Counted from the stretch's first letter, positions 1 to 5,988 are shown. The stretch is DNA of 6,770 bases from Desulfovibrionaceae bacterium (GCA_009778355.1 WRJY01000197.1:1-6770), one strand, 5' to 3'. Notes: generated by a model from the sequence alone, not told the origin. A program made the numbers and translations.

Positions 1-45
1 ACCAAAGCGGTGAGCTTCATCGAAGTCGCAAAAGTCAATATCCAT
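1..45 (-). CDS. Possible start of a further minus-strand gene (5' fragment only)
   Basis: Below the CoA transferase stop the sequence becomes visibly more AT-rich. On the minus strand an ATG at 45 opens a frame without stops to the window edge (reading MDIDFCDFDEAHRFG), with a weak GAGA purine tract a few bases upstream. A second minus-strand ATG at 20, in another frame, reads MKLTAL and would suit a signal peptide. I cannot choose between them, and both could be chance. If real, it would be the next gene of the leftward unit, separated from the CoA transferase by about 45 nt. No function can be assigned. Confidence 0.25.
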   Translation of the reverse strand, partial: MDIDFCDFDEAHRFG

Positions 46-90
46 GCGGTTCTCGTGAAGATTGCAAGCGGTCAACTGCCGTTTCTAGGG

Positions 91-1281
91 TCACACCACC
101 TGTTGCGCGCGCAGCGCCGCGATGGCTTCCGGGTCGTAGCCGCATTCGGCCAGGATGGCGTCGGTATGCTGGCCCAGCGCGGGCACGGCGTCCATGCGCG
201 GCTGCCAGGCGGCGGGAATGCCCGGCGGCAGCAAGGCGGGGATGGCTCCGGCGCTGGTGTCCACCTGTGTCCAGCGTTCGCGCGCGGCCAGTTGCGGATG
301 CGCCCATACGTCCTGCATGACGCGCGCCTGCGCGTTGGCGATTTGTGCCGCCTCCAGCCGCTGCGCGATTTGCGCGGCGGTAAAGGGCTTGAACGCTTCC
401 ACGATCAGCGCGCGCAGCGCTTCGCGCGCGGCGGTGCGCAGTGTGTTGGAGACAAAGCGCGGATCACTCGCGAGTTCAGGCTGCTCCAGCACCTTGGCGC
501 AAAACGCCTGCCATTCGCGTTCGTTCTGCAAGCCCAGCATCACCGTTTTGCCATCGCCCGCCGGAAACGGGCCGTAGGGGTAGATGGTGGCGTGCGCGGC
601 GCCCGCGCGCGGCGGCGGCGGCGCGCCGTCGATGGTGTAGTACAGCGGAAAGCTCATCCACTCGGCCATGCTTTCGAGCATCGACACGTCGATGCGGCAG
701 CCCTGGCCGGTCTTGCCGCGTTGCAGCAGCGCGGCCAGGATGTTGCTGTAGGCAACCATGCCGGCCGAAATGTCGGCGATGGAGTTGCCGGCCTTGGCCA
801 TTTCTTCAGGCGTGCCGGTGACCGAGAGAAAGCCCGATTCGCTTTGAATCAGCAGGTCGTAGGCTTTTTTGTCGCGGTAGGGGCCGGGGCGCTCGGGGTC
901 GTCGCCGTAGCCGGAAATGTCGCAGACGATGAGCTTGGGGTGCGCGGGCGCGAGCGCCTGGTGCGACAGGCCCAGCCGCGCCGCCGCGCCGGGCGCGAGG
1001 TTTTGCACCAGCACGTCGGCTTTGGCGACCAGGCGCTGAAGAATTTCCTGCCCCTTGGGGTGTTTCACGTCGAGCGTGAGGCTTTCCTTGGAGCGGTTGG
1101 TCCACACGAAATGCGAGGCCAGGCCGCGCACGCGCTGGTCGTAAGCGCGCGCGAAGTCGCCGCCGCCGGGGCGCTCGACTTTGATGACGCGCGCGCCCAG
1201 GTCGGCCAACTGGCGCGTGCAGAACGGCGCGGCAATGGCGTGTTCGAGCGTGACGACGGTGATGCCTTCGAGCGGGCGCAT
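91..1281 (-). CDS. Class III (CaiB/BaiF family) acyl-CoA:carboxylate CoA transferase
   Basis: A 396-residue cytoplasmic CoA transferase of the CaiB/BaiF family, which moves CoA from an acyl-CoA donor to a free carboxylate through an aspartyl-CoA mixed anhydride. The N-terminus has the family layout (GITVVTLEHAIAAPF, then LADLGARVIKVERPGGGDFA, residues 25-44). Asp170 in IADISAGMVAY aligns with the catalytic Asp169 of formyl-CoA transferase. Length is normal for the family. I chose the ATG at 1281 because GGAG lies 7 nt upstream and the protein then begins at the conserved core; the frame extends to an ATG at 1320, but those 13 residues look non-homologous and have no ribosome site. It is probably the activating enzyme of this cluster. 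It resembles the subgroup used for mesaconate or itaconate as I recall it, but the substrate is inferred, not shown. It lies 215 nt after the dehydrogenase gene, so it may be partly uncoupled from it. Confidence 0.93.
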   Translation of the reverse strand: MRPLEGITVVTLEHAIAAPFCTRQLADLGARVIKVERPGGGDFARAYDQRVRGLASHFVWTNRSKESLTLDVKHPKGQEILQRLVAKADVLVQNLAPGAAARLGLSHQALAPAHPKLIVCDISGYGDDPERPGPYRDKKAYDLLIQSESGFLSVTGTPEEMAKAGNSIADISAGMVAYSNILAALLQRGKTGQGCRIDVSMLESMAEWMSFPLYYTIDGAPPPPRAGAAHATIYPYGPFPAGDGKTVMLGLQNEREWQAFCAKVLEQPELASDPRFVSNTLRTAAREALRALIVEAFKPFTAAQIAQRLEAAQIANAQARVMQDVWAHPQLAARERWTQVDTSAGAIPALLPPGIPAAWQPRMDAVPALGQHTDAILAECGYDPEAIAALRAQQVV

Positions 1282-1288
1282 CTCAGTT

Positions 1289-1292
1289 CTCC
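1289..1292 (-). promoter_or_regulatory. Ribosome binding site of the CoA transferase (decides the start)
   Basis: Read on the minus strand, GGAG is followed by a 7-nt spacer (AACTGAG) and then the ATG at 1281. This is the only clear Shine-Dalgarno site in front of a start in the window, and it favours 1281 over the in-frame ATG at 1320. Confidence 0.75.
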
Positions 1293-1324
1293 ACCGCGCT
1301 TGGCGCGACCCGCGACACATGGCA

Positions 1325-1337
1325 TTGGCGCGGCCAA
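1325..1337. repeat. Small inverted repeat upstream of the CoA transferase gene
   Basis: TTGGC-GCG-GCCAA forms a 5-bp dyad with a 3-nt centre. Its first eight bases, TTGGCGCG, recur at 1300-1307, 25 nt away start to start. The pair lies roughly 20-55 nt upstream of the CoA transferase ATG. It might be an operator, but short GC-rich repeats are expected by chance at this composition. Confidence 0.25.
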
Positions 1338-1375
1338 CATCTTCCCTTTTTGGGGGATAGGTGAACGGCTGCTAC

Positions 1376-1474
1376 GCCCTCCTCCTCTGGGGGAGGGCAG
1401 GGGCAGGGGCCAACGGCGGTTCCATGAGCAACGGCGGCTGGCCCCCATCCCAGCCTTCCCCCAGCGGGGGAAGG
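1376..1474. repeat. Inverted pair of GC-rich hairpin repeats (REP-like) in the 215-nt intergenic gap
   Basis: Two related modules face each other. The left one has a 7-bp stem, GCCCTCC (1376-1382) with GGAGGGC (1392-1398), followed by a G-rich tail to about 1411. The right one, on the other strand, has a perfect 9-bp stem, CCTTCCCCC (1454-1462) with GGGGGAAGG (1466-1474) around an AGC loop, with its tail at about 1439-1453. The tails are partly complementary, 11 of 15 positions. The spacer carries AACGGCGG twice (1412-1419 and 1430-1437). This resembles the short intergenic hairpin repeats common in Burkholderiales genomes. No T-run follows either stem in the direction of transcription, so it is not a standard intrinsic terminator, though it could stabilise the 3' end of the upstream message or weaken read-through. 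Confidence 0.6.
1389..1409 (+). other. G-quadruplex motif on the plus (template) strand
   Basis: Four guanine runs of 5, 3, 4 and 4 bases are separated by loops A, CA and CA, meeting the usual G3+ with N1-7 loop rule with very short loops. It overlaps the left hairpin repeat. The flanking genes are transcribed leftward, so the G-rich strand is the template strand, where a folded quadruplex could impede RNA polymerase between the dehydrogenase and CoA transferase genes. Whether it folds is not known. Confidence 0.5.
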
Positions 1475-1496
1475 AGCCAGAAAGGAAGGTCCCATT

Positions 1497-2657
1497 TCAA
1501 AAGCTCCGGGGCAGGCCCAGCATGTGCTCGGCCACGAAGCTGAGAATGAGGTTGGTGGAGATCGGCGCGACCTGGTACAGCCGCGTTTCGCGGAACTTGC
1601 GCTCCACGTCGTATTCGCAGGCAAAGCCGAAGCCGCCGTGAAATTGCAGGCAGGCGTTGGCCGCTTCCCAACTGGCCTTGGCGGCCAGGTATTTGGCCAT
1701 GTTGGCCTGCGCGCCGCAGGGCTGGTGGGCGTCGAACAGGCGGCAGGCTTCGTAGCGCATCAGGTTGGCGGCCTCGACCTCGATGAAAGCCTCGGCAATC
1801 GGAAACTGCACGCCCTGGTTCTGCCCGATGGGGCGGCCAAAGACCACGCGCTCCTTGGCGTAGGCCGTGACCTTGTCGATGAACCAGTAACCGTCGCCGA
1901 TGCATTCGGCGGCGATCAGCGTGCGCTCGGCGTTCAGGCCATCGAGGATGTACTTGAAGCCCTGGCCTTCCTGGCCGATCAGGTTTCCCGCCGGGATTTC
2001 GAGGTTCTCGAAGAACAGTTCGTTGGTCTCGTGGTTGACCATGTTGGGGATGGGCCGCACCGTCAGGCCCTGGCCAATGGCCTGGCGCAGATCGACGATG
2101 AAAATCGACATGCCCTCGGACTTTTTCTTCACCTCGGCCAGCGGCGTGGTGCGCGCCAGCAGAATCATCAGATCGGAATGCTGAATGCGCGAGATCCACA
2201 CCTTCTGGCCGTTGACGACATAGCGGTCGCCCTTCTTCACCGCCGTGGTCTTGATCTTGGTGGTATCGGTGCCGGTGGTCGGTTCGGTCACGCCCATGGA
2301 TTGCAGGCGCAGCTCGCCGGTGGCTATTTTTGGCAGGTACTGTTTTTTCTGCGCCGCCGAGCCGTGCCGCAGCAGCGTGCCCATGTTGTACATCTGGCCG
2401 TGGCAGGCGCCGGAGTTGCCGCCGGCGCGGTTGATTTCTTCCATGATGACCGAGGCTTCGGTCAGGCCCAGGCCCGAACCGCCGTATTCCTGCGGAATCA
2501 GCGCGGCCATCCAGCCGGCCTTGGTCAGCGCATCCACGAACTCGGCGGGGTAGGCGCGCTGCTCATCGACCTTGCGGAAGTATTCGCCCGGAAACTGCGC
2601 GCACAAATCGCGCACCGCATCGCGGATGTCCTGATGGGGTTGGGTGGTTTGGGTCAT
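1497..2657 (-). CDS. Acyl-CoA dehydrogenase (FAD-dependent, IVD-type catalytic Glu)
   Basis: A complete 386-residue acyl-CoA dehydrogenase, expected to introduce an alpha-beta double bond into a CoA thioester and pass electrons to ETF. Visible signatures: the FAD motif GVTEPTTGTD (122-131), NGQKVWIS (149-156), the adenine-site motif with R270, FGRPIG (273-278) and Q281, and LQFHGGFGF (337-345). Glu244 in LNAERTL lies 29 residues before the FG, exactly the spacing of catalytic Glu254 of isovaleryl-CoA dehydrogenase. The usual C-terminal GTxEIQR motif is replaced by YQVAPISTNLIL (361-372), so the MCAD-type Glu is absent. The start is an ATG overlapping the upstream hydratase stop (ATGA) with no Shine-Dalgarno site, suggesting translational coupling. 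The substrate is not determined; short branched acyl-CoA is plausible. Confidence 0.95.
   Translation of the reverse strand: MTQTTQPHQDIRDAVRDLCAQFPGEYFRKVDEQRAYPAEFVDALTKAGWMAALIPQEYGGSGLGLTEASVIMEEINRAGGNSGACHGQMYNMGTLLRHGSAAQKKQYLPKIATGELRLQSMGVTEPTTGTDTTKIKTTAVKKGDRYVVNGQKVWISRIQHSDLMILLARTTPLAEVKKKSEGMSIFIVDLRQAIGQGLTVRPIPNMVNHETNELFFENLEIPAGNLIGQEGQGFKYILDGLNAERTLIAAECIGDGYWFIDKVTAYAKERVVFGRPIGQNQGVQFPIAEAFIEVEAANLMRYEACRLFDAHQPCGAQANMAKYLAAKASWEAANACLQFHGGFGFACEYDVERKFRETRLYQVAPISTNLILSFVAEHMLGLPRSF
2654..2657 (-). other. ATGA stop-start overlap (translational coupling)
   Basis: The TGA of the hotdog hydratase and the ATG of the dehydrogenase share four bases. No ribosome site precedes the dehydrogenase ATG (the upstream bases read AACCATCACC), so termination-reinitiation is the likely route of translation and the two proteins are probably made in related amounts. 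Confidence 0.85.
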
Positions 2658-3532
2658 GGTGATGGTTGATGAAGTGATTCAAATCGCGCCGTGGCCTGCA
2701 TCAGCAAAGCGCCTTCGCCGTCCTCGGCCCACAGCGTCAGGCTGCCATCGGCTTGCGTGGACTGGCCGCGCACGCGCAGCAGGCCGCCGCAGATCGAGGG
2801 GCGCACGGCCTTGAAGCTGTAGGCGCGCACCGCGCGGCCTGCGTTGTGCTGCTGCGCCGCTTCGAGCAGCAAGGTGGCGATCAGCGGCCCCTGCACCACC
2901 AGGCCGGGATAGCCCTCGGCCTGGGTGGTATACGGGTGGTCGTAGTGAATGCGGTGGCTGTTGAAAGTCAGCGCCGAATAGCGAAACAGCAGCGGCGTAT
3001 CGGGCCGGTGCTCCACGCTCCACGCGGCATCAATTGGCGGAGCTTGCGGCGGCGCGGCTTCGCCGGGCCTGGGCGCTTCACGGTAAACGATGTCCTGCGA
3101 CTCGCGCAGCAGCAACGCGCCGCCAGTGTGAACTTCGTGTTGAACCTTCACGAACACCAGCGCGCCGCCCTTGCCCTGCTTGAGGCTCACGTCCATCACG
3201 CGCGAGGTCTTGGCGGCCGGCGCGCCAAGCGTGAGCGGCTGCAAAAACTCCAACTGGCTGCCCGCCCACATGCGGCGCGGCAGCGGCACCGGCGGCAAGA
3301 AACCGCCGCGCGCGGGGTGCCCGTCCGGCCCCAGCCCGTTTTGCGGCGCGACCGGCAGAAAGTAGCACCAGTGCCACAGCGGCGGCAGCGCCTGCCCGGC
3401 CTGCCATGCCTGCCCGTCATTGCGCAGCATCGCGGCCACGGCGCTGGCGGTCCAGGGCGAGAGCCATTCGTCGTGCGTCTCGGCGCGGCCAATCCAGCTT
3501 CGCAGGTGATCGAGATTCAAGGCTTCAGTCAT
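2654..3532 (-). CDS. FAS1-like / MaoC-type double-hotdog acyl-CoA hydratase (HTD2/Meh-like)
   Basis: A 292-residue protein of the FAS1-like dehydratase/MaoC superfamily, with two hotdog halves in one chain. The N-terminal half (about 1-150) starts NLDHLRSWIGR and includes HWCYFLPVAPQ and LPRRMWAGSQLEF. The C-terminal half (about 180-285) carries RYSALTFNSHRIHYD (184-198) and YPGLVVQGPL (208-217). His196 sits where the hydratase-2 catalytic His is expected; the usual Asp five residues earlier is Asn191, and the usual VHG is VQG at 213-215. As I recall, this variant is typical of the HTD2 and mesaconyl-C4-CoA hydratase (Meh) branch. The likely reaction is reversible hydration of an enoyl-CoA, possibly a methyl-branched dicarboxylyl-CoA such as mesaconyl-CoA. 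It is the first gene of the leftward unit. There is no good Shine-Dalgarno site; the nearest GGAG is 15 nt upstream. Confidence 0.85.
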   Translation of the reverse strand: MTEALNLDHLRSWIGRAETHDEWLSPWTASAVAAMLRNDGQAWQAGQALPPLWHWCYFLPVAPQNGLGPDGHPARGGFLPPVPLPRRMWAGSQLEFLQPLTLGAPAAKTSRVMDVSLKQGKGGALVFVKVQHEVHTGGALLLRESQDIVYREAPRPGEAAPPQAPPIDAAWSVEHRPDTPLLFRYSALTFNSHRIHYDHPYTTQAEGYPGLVVQGPLIATLLLEAAQQHNAGRAVRAYSFKAVRPSICGGLLRVRGQSTQADGSLTLWAEDGEGALLMQATARFESLHQPSP

Positions 3533-3567
3533 GAACGGGGAATCTATCTCCGGCGCCAGCGCTGCGG

Positions 3568-3584
3568 GTCAGTGAATGACTAAC
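3568..3584. promoter_or_regulatory. Candidate operator: 17-bp imperfect palindrome
   Basis: The dyad GTnAGTnA-n-TnACTnAC has 6 of 8 arm positions paired around A3576. It starts 36 nt upstream of the hydratase ATG and lies 77-93 nt before the fused dehydrogenase ATG. Its size suits a TetR- or GntR-type dimeric repressor of acyl-CoA genes, but the sequence does not match a consensus I can name, and no regulator gene is in the window. Confidence 0.4.
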
Positions 3585-3590
3585 CCCCTC

Positions 3591-3600
3591 TTTTGCAAAA
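3591..3600. promoter_or_regulatory. Perfect 10-bp palindrome TTTTGCAAAA
   Basis: TTTTGCAAAA is a perfect AT-rich palindrome in an otherwise GC-rich window. Its centre is 19.5 bp from the centre of the 17-bp dyad, close to two helical turns, so both could be bound on the same face of the DNA. It might be an operator half-site or part of a promoter. Confidence 0.35.
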
Positions 3601-3660
3601 ACGAATGCCGCTTTGCCCGGTGTTCTGGCACCCTTCAACCCTCAATTGACACACATCACC

Positions 3661-5988
3661 ATGGACCAAGCATCACTGGCAGCGATCCGCGAAGCGGCGC
3701 TGGACTACTTTTCGCGCAGCGGCAGCATCCGGCGCTGCCGCGCGCTCGTCGAATCACCGGCTGAAGGCGCGCCGCGCCATGAGGCGCCGGGCTGGGCCGA
3801 TCTGGCCGCGCTGGGCTGGCCCGGCATGTTGGCGCCCGAATCGGCGGGCGGCCTGGCCTTTGACCTGGCGGGCGCCGCCGAAGTGTTGCGCGCCGCCGGC
3901 GAGCACGCCGCGCCCGAGCCGCTGCTGGCGGTGGCCGGCCTGAGCGCGCTGCTGCTGCGGCAGCTCGACGGCGAGCCGGCGCGCGCGCTGCTCGAACAAC
4001 TCGTTGCCGGCAACAGCCTGCCCGCGCTGGCATGGCAGGAAAGCGCCGGGGACTTGAGCGATGTGCCGCTGGAATGCGGCGTCGAGATCAACGCCCAGGG
4101 CGCATTGCTGCAAGGCGAAAAGCTGATGGTGATTCCCGGCGCGGCGGCCAGCGGCTGGCTGGTGTCGGCGCGCGGCGACGACGACACGGCGCTGCTGTGG
4201 GTGCCGCGCGGCACTGCCGGCGTGACCGAAATCCTGACCCGTCTGGTGGACGGCGAATACGCCGCCACGCTGCGCTTCGAGCGCGTGGCCCTGCCGGCCA
4301 GCGCGGTGCTGGCGCAAGGCGCGGCGGCGCGCGAGGCCCTGCGCCGCGCGCTGGCCGGCGGCCTGATCCTGCAAGCCGCCGAACTGGCTGGCGCGGGCCA
4401 GGCGATGCTCGATCAAACTCTGGCCTACCTGCGCACGCGCGTGCAGTTCGGCAAGCCGATCGGCAGCTTTCAGGCCTTGCAGCATCGCGCGGTGGACATG
4501 TTCATCCACCTCGAAGTGGCGCGCGCCACGCTGGCCGAAGTGCTGGCGCTGACTGGTGACGCCGGCCTGGGCATCGAGCGGCTGGAGGCCGAGGCCAGCC
4601 GCGTCAATGCGCGCTGCACGGCGGCGGCCTTGCAGGCATCGCGCTCGGCGGTGCAACTGCACGGAGCCATCGGCTACACGCAGGAGTGCGACCTGAGCCT
4701 GTTTTACAAGCGCACGCTGCGGCTGTCGGCCTGGCTCGGCAACGTGACCGCGCATCAGCGGCGCTATGCCTTGCTGGCCGAAACCGGCGCGCGCGCCAGC
4801 CAGCCGGCGGTCTGGAGCGGCGAATTTCCGCGCCGCGCCGACTGGAGCGCAATGTCCGAGGCCGACTTCCGCGGCATGGTGCGCGCCTTTTTGCAGCAGC
4901 GTTACCCGGCGCATCTGCGCTACCTGTCGCACCGCGCACGCTGGAGCGAGACGCGCGAGTGGTACCTGACGCTGTCGGCGCAGGGCTGGATCGCGCCCGC
5001 GTGGCCGCAGGCGCACGGCGGCATGGGCCTGCCCGCCGACAAGCTGATCGCGTGGATCGAGGAACTGGAGCAATACGGCGTGGCGCGCCCGCCCGACCAG
5101 GGCATCGTCATGATCGGGCCGCTGCTGATCCAGCACGGCACGCCGCAGCAGCAGCAGCGTTTTCTGCCGCGCATTCTGAGCGGCGAGCACGTGTGGTGCC
5201 AGGGCTACTCCGAACCCAACGCGGGCTCCGACCTGGCGGGCCTGCGCACCGAGGCCGTGGCCGGGCGCGACGCGGCGGGCGAGCACTTCATCGTCAACGG
5301 CCAGAAGATATGGACCACGCTGGCGCAGGACGCCAATCACATCTTCATGCTGGTGCGCACCGACAAGGAGGCCAAGAAACAGGAGGGCATCAGCTTTCTG
5401 CTGTGCGACTTGCGCACGCCGGGCATCACGATCCGGCCCATCCGCACGCTGGCCGGCGAGGAGGAATTCTGCGAAGTGTTTTTCGACAACGTGCGCGTGC
5501 CTGCCGACAACCTCGTCGGCAGGCTCAACGGCGGCTGGAGCATCGCCAAGGCGCTGCTCGGCTTCGAGCGCATCTTTCTGGGCAGCCCCAAGCAGTCGCA
5601 ATACGCACTGGGGCAACTGGCGCGGCTGGCCGGCGCGCGCCGGCTGTTCGCCGACCCGCTGTTTGCCGCGCGCTACACGGCGCTGCGGCTCGACGTGGCC
5701 GACCTGGCGGCGGCCTACACCGGCTTTGCCAACATCGTTAAGGCCGGCCAGCCCCTGCCCGCGTCGGTGTCGCTGCTGAAAATATGGGCCAGCGAAACCT
5801 ACCACCGCATCGGCGCGCTGCTGGTCGAGGCCAGCGACGAGCAGGGCGCCGCCGCCGGCGACCAGGATCTGGACGGGCAGCCCTTCAACGCCCTGTCACC
5901 GCTGATCGGATCGACCTCGGCCATGATCTACGGCGGGACGAACGAAATTCAGCGCAACATACTGGCAAGGCAAATGCTGGGGCTCTAA
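3661..5988 (+). CDS. Fused double-module acyl-CoA dehydrogenase
   Basis: A 775-residue protein, about twice normal dehydrogenase length, with two modules in tandem. The N-module (about 1-375) keeps the adenine-site motif R260, FGKPIG (263-268) and Q271, and VQLHGAIGYTQE (331-342). It lacks a recognisable EPxAGSD motif (it has QESAGDLSD at 126-134), and Gly234 occupies the IVD-type catalytic Glu position. The C-module (about 395-775) keeps YSEPNAGSD (516-524), NGQKIWTT (546-553), Glu636 in GFERIFLG as probable base, and IYGGTNEIQRN (756-766), but its adenine-site motif has decayed to FADPLF (663-668). This matches single-chain relatives of two-subunit dehydrogenases of the mycobacterial FadE26-27 or FadE34 kind, which act on bulky CoA esters such as steroid side chains; the substrate here is unknown. 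I chose the ATG at 3661; the frame runs back to a TTG at 3613 that lacks support. No Shine-Dalgarno site is evident. Confidence 0.93.
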   Translation: MDQASLAAIREAALDYFSRSGSIRRCRALVESPAEGAPRHEAPGWADLAALGWPGMLAPESAGGLAFDLAGAAEVLRAAGEHAAPEPLLAVAGLSALLLRQLDGEPARALLEQLVAGNSLPALAWQESAGDLSDVPLECGVEINAQGALLQGEKLMVIPGAAASGWLVSARGDDDTALLWVPRGTAGVTEILTRLVDGEYAATLRFERVALPASAVLAQGAAAREALRRALAGGLILQAAELAGAGQAMLDQTLAYLRTRVQFGKPIGSFQALQHRAVDMFIHLEVARATLAEVLALTGDAGLGIERLEAEASRVNARCTAAALQASRSAVQLHGAIGYTQECDLSLFYKRTLRLSAWLGNVTAHQRRYALLAETGARASQPAVWSGEFPRRADWSAMSEADFRGMVRAFLQQRYPAHLRYLSHRARWSETREWYLTLSAQGWIAPAWPQAHGGMGLPADKLIAWIEELEQYGVARPPDQGIVMIGPLLIQHGTPQQQQRFLPRILSGEHVWCQGYSEPNAGSDLAGLRTEAVAGRDAAGEHFIVNGQKIWTTLAQDANHIFMLVRTDKEAKKQEGISFLLCDLRTPGITIRPIRTLAGEEEFCEVFFDNVRVPADNLVGRLNGGWSIAKALLGFERIFLGSPKQSQYALGQLARLAGARRLFADPLFAARYTALRLDVADLAAAYTGFANIVKAGQPLPASVSLLKIWASETYHRIGALLVEASDEQGAAAGDQDLDGQPFNALSPLIGSTSAMIYGGTNEIQRNILARQMLGL
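5985..5988. other. Convergent stop-codon overlap
   Basis: The four bases CTAA serve both genes: TAA ends the plus-strand dehydrogenase and TAG (read on the minus strand) ends the crotonase gene. There is no space for a terminator between them, so each transcript must run into the other gene and produce antisense 3' ends. Confidence 0.9.

Larger units (their letters stand above)
3533..3660. promoter_or_regulatory. Divergent intergenic region between hydratase and fused dehydrogenase
   Basis: This 128-nt gap must hold the promoters of both the leftward unit and the plus-strand dehydrogenase gene, because it separates two divergent starts. It is more AT-rich than its surroundings around 3571-3601. 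It carries two dyads, listed separately. I find no convincing pair of -35 and -10 elements for either direction, and neither start has a close Shine-Dalgarno site. Confidence 0.6.

Noticed and set aside
1282..1320. N-terminal extension of the CoA transferase to the ATG at 1320
   Set aside because: The 13 extra residues are Arg-rich and precede the conserved family start; a good GGAG is placed for the ATG at 1281.
1454..1474. Intrinsic terminator for the dehydrogenase message
   Set aside because: The 9-bp stem is strong, but the following minus-strand sequence is CTGGGATGGGGG rather than a T-run, so it fits a repeat element better.
10..1641. 543-codon plus-strand open frame antisense to the CoA transferase and the end of the dehydrogenase gene
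   Set aside because: It runs through the intergenic repeats, has Arg/Ala/Gly-rich low-quality sequence with no motif, and mirrors a well-supported gene. High GC codon bias makes such antisense frames open by default.
3646..3651. Perfect -35 hexamer TTGACA on the plus strand
   Set aside because: A matching -10 would fall around 3669-3674, inside the coding sequence, where nothing like TATAAT is present, and the transcript would start after the chosen ATG.
3613..3660. Upstream TTG start for the fused dehydrogenase, adding 16 residues
   Set aside because: No ribosome site, rare start codon, and the added residues look unlike a dehydrogenase N-terminus; the ATG at 3661 begins a typical one.
3754..5805. 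683-codon minus-strand open frame inside the fused dehydrogenase gene
   Set aside because: Same cause: it is rich in Arg, Gln, Ala and Gly, shows no family motif, and lies wholly within a gene whose two dehydrogenase modules are clear. The plus-strand frames antisense to the dehydrogenase (1524-2669) and hydratase (2753-3583) are rejected likewise.
3661..5988. Two adjacent dehydrogenase genes joined by a sequencing or frameshift error
   Set aside because: The frame is continuous through the linker (about residues 375-395) with no internal stop, and the complementary motif loss argues for a long-standing functional fusion.
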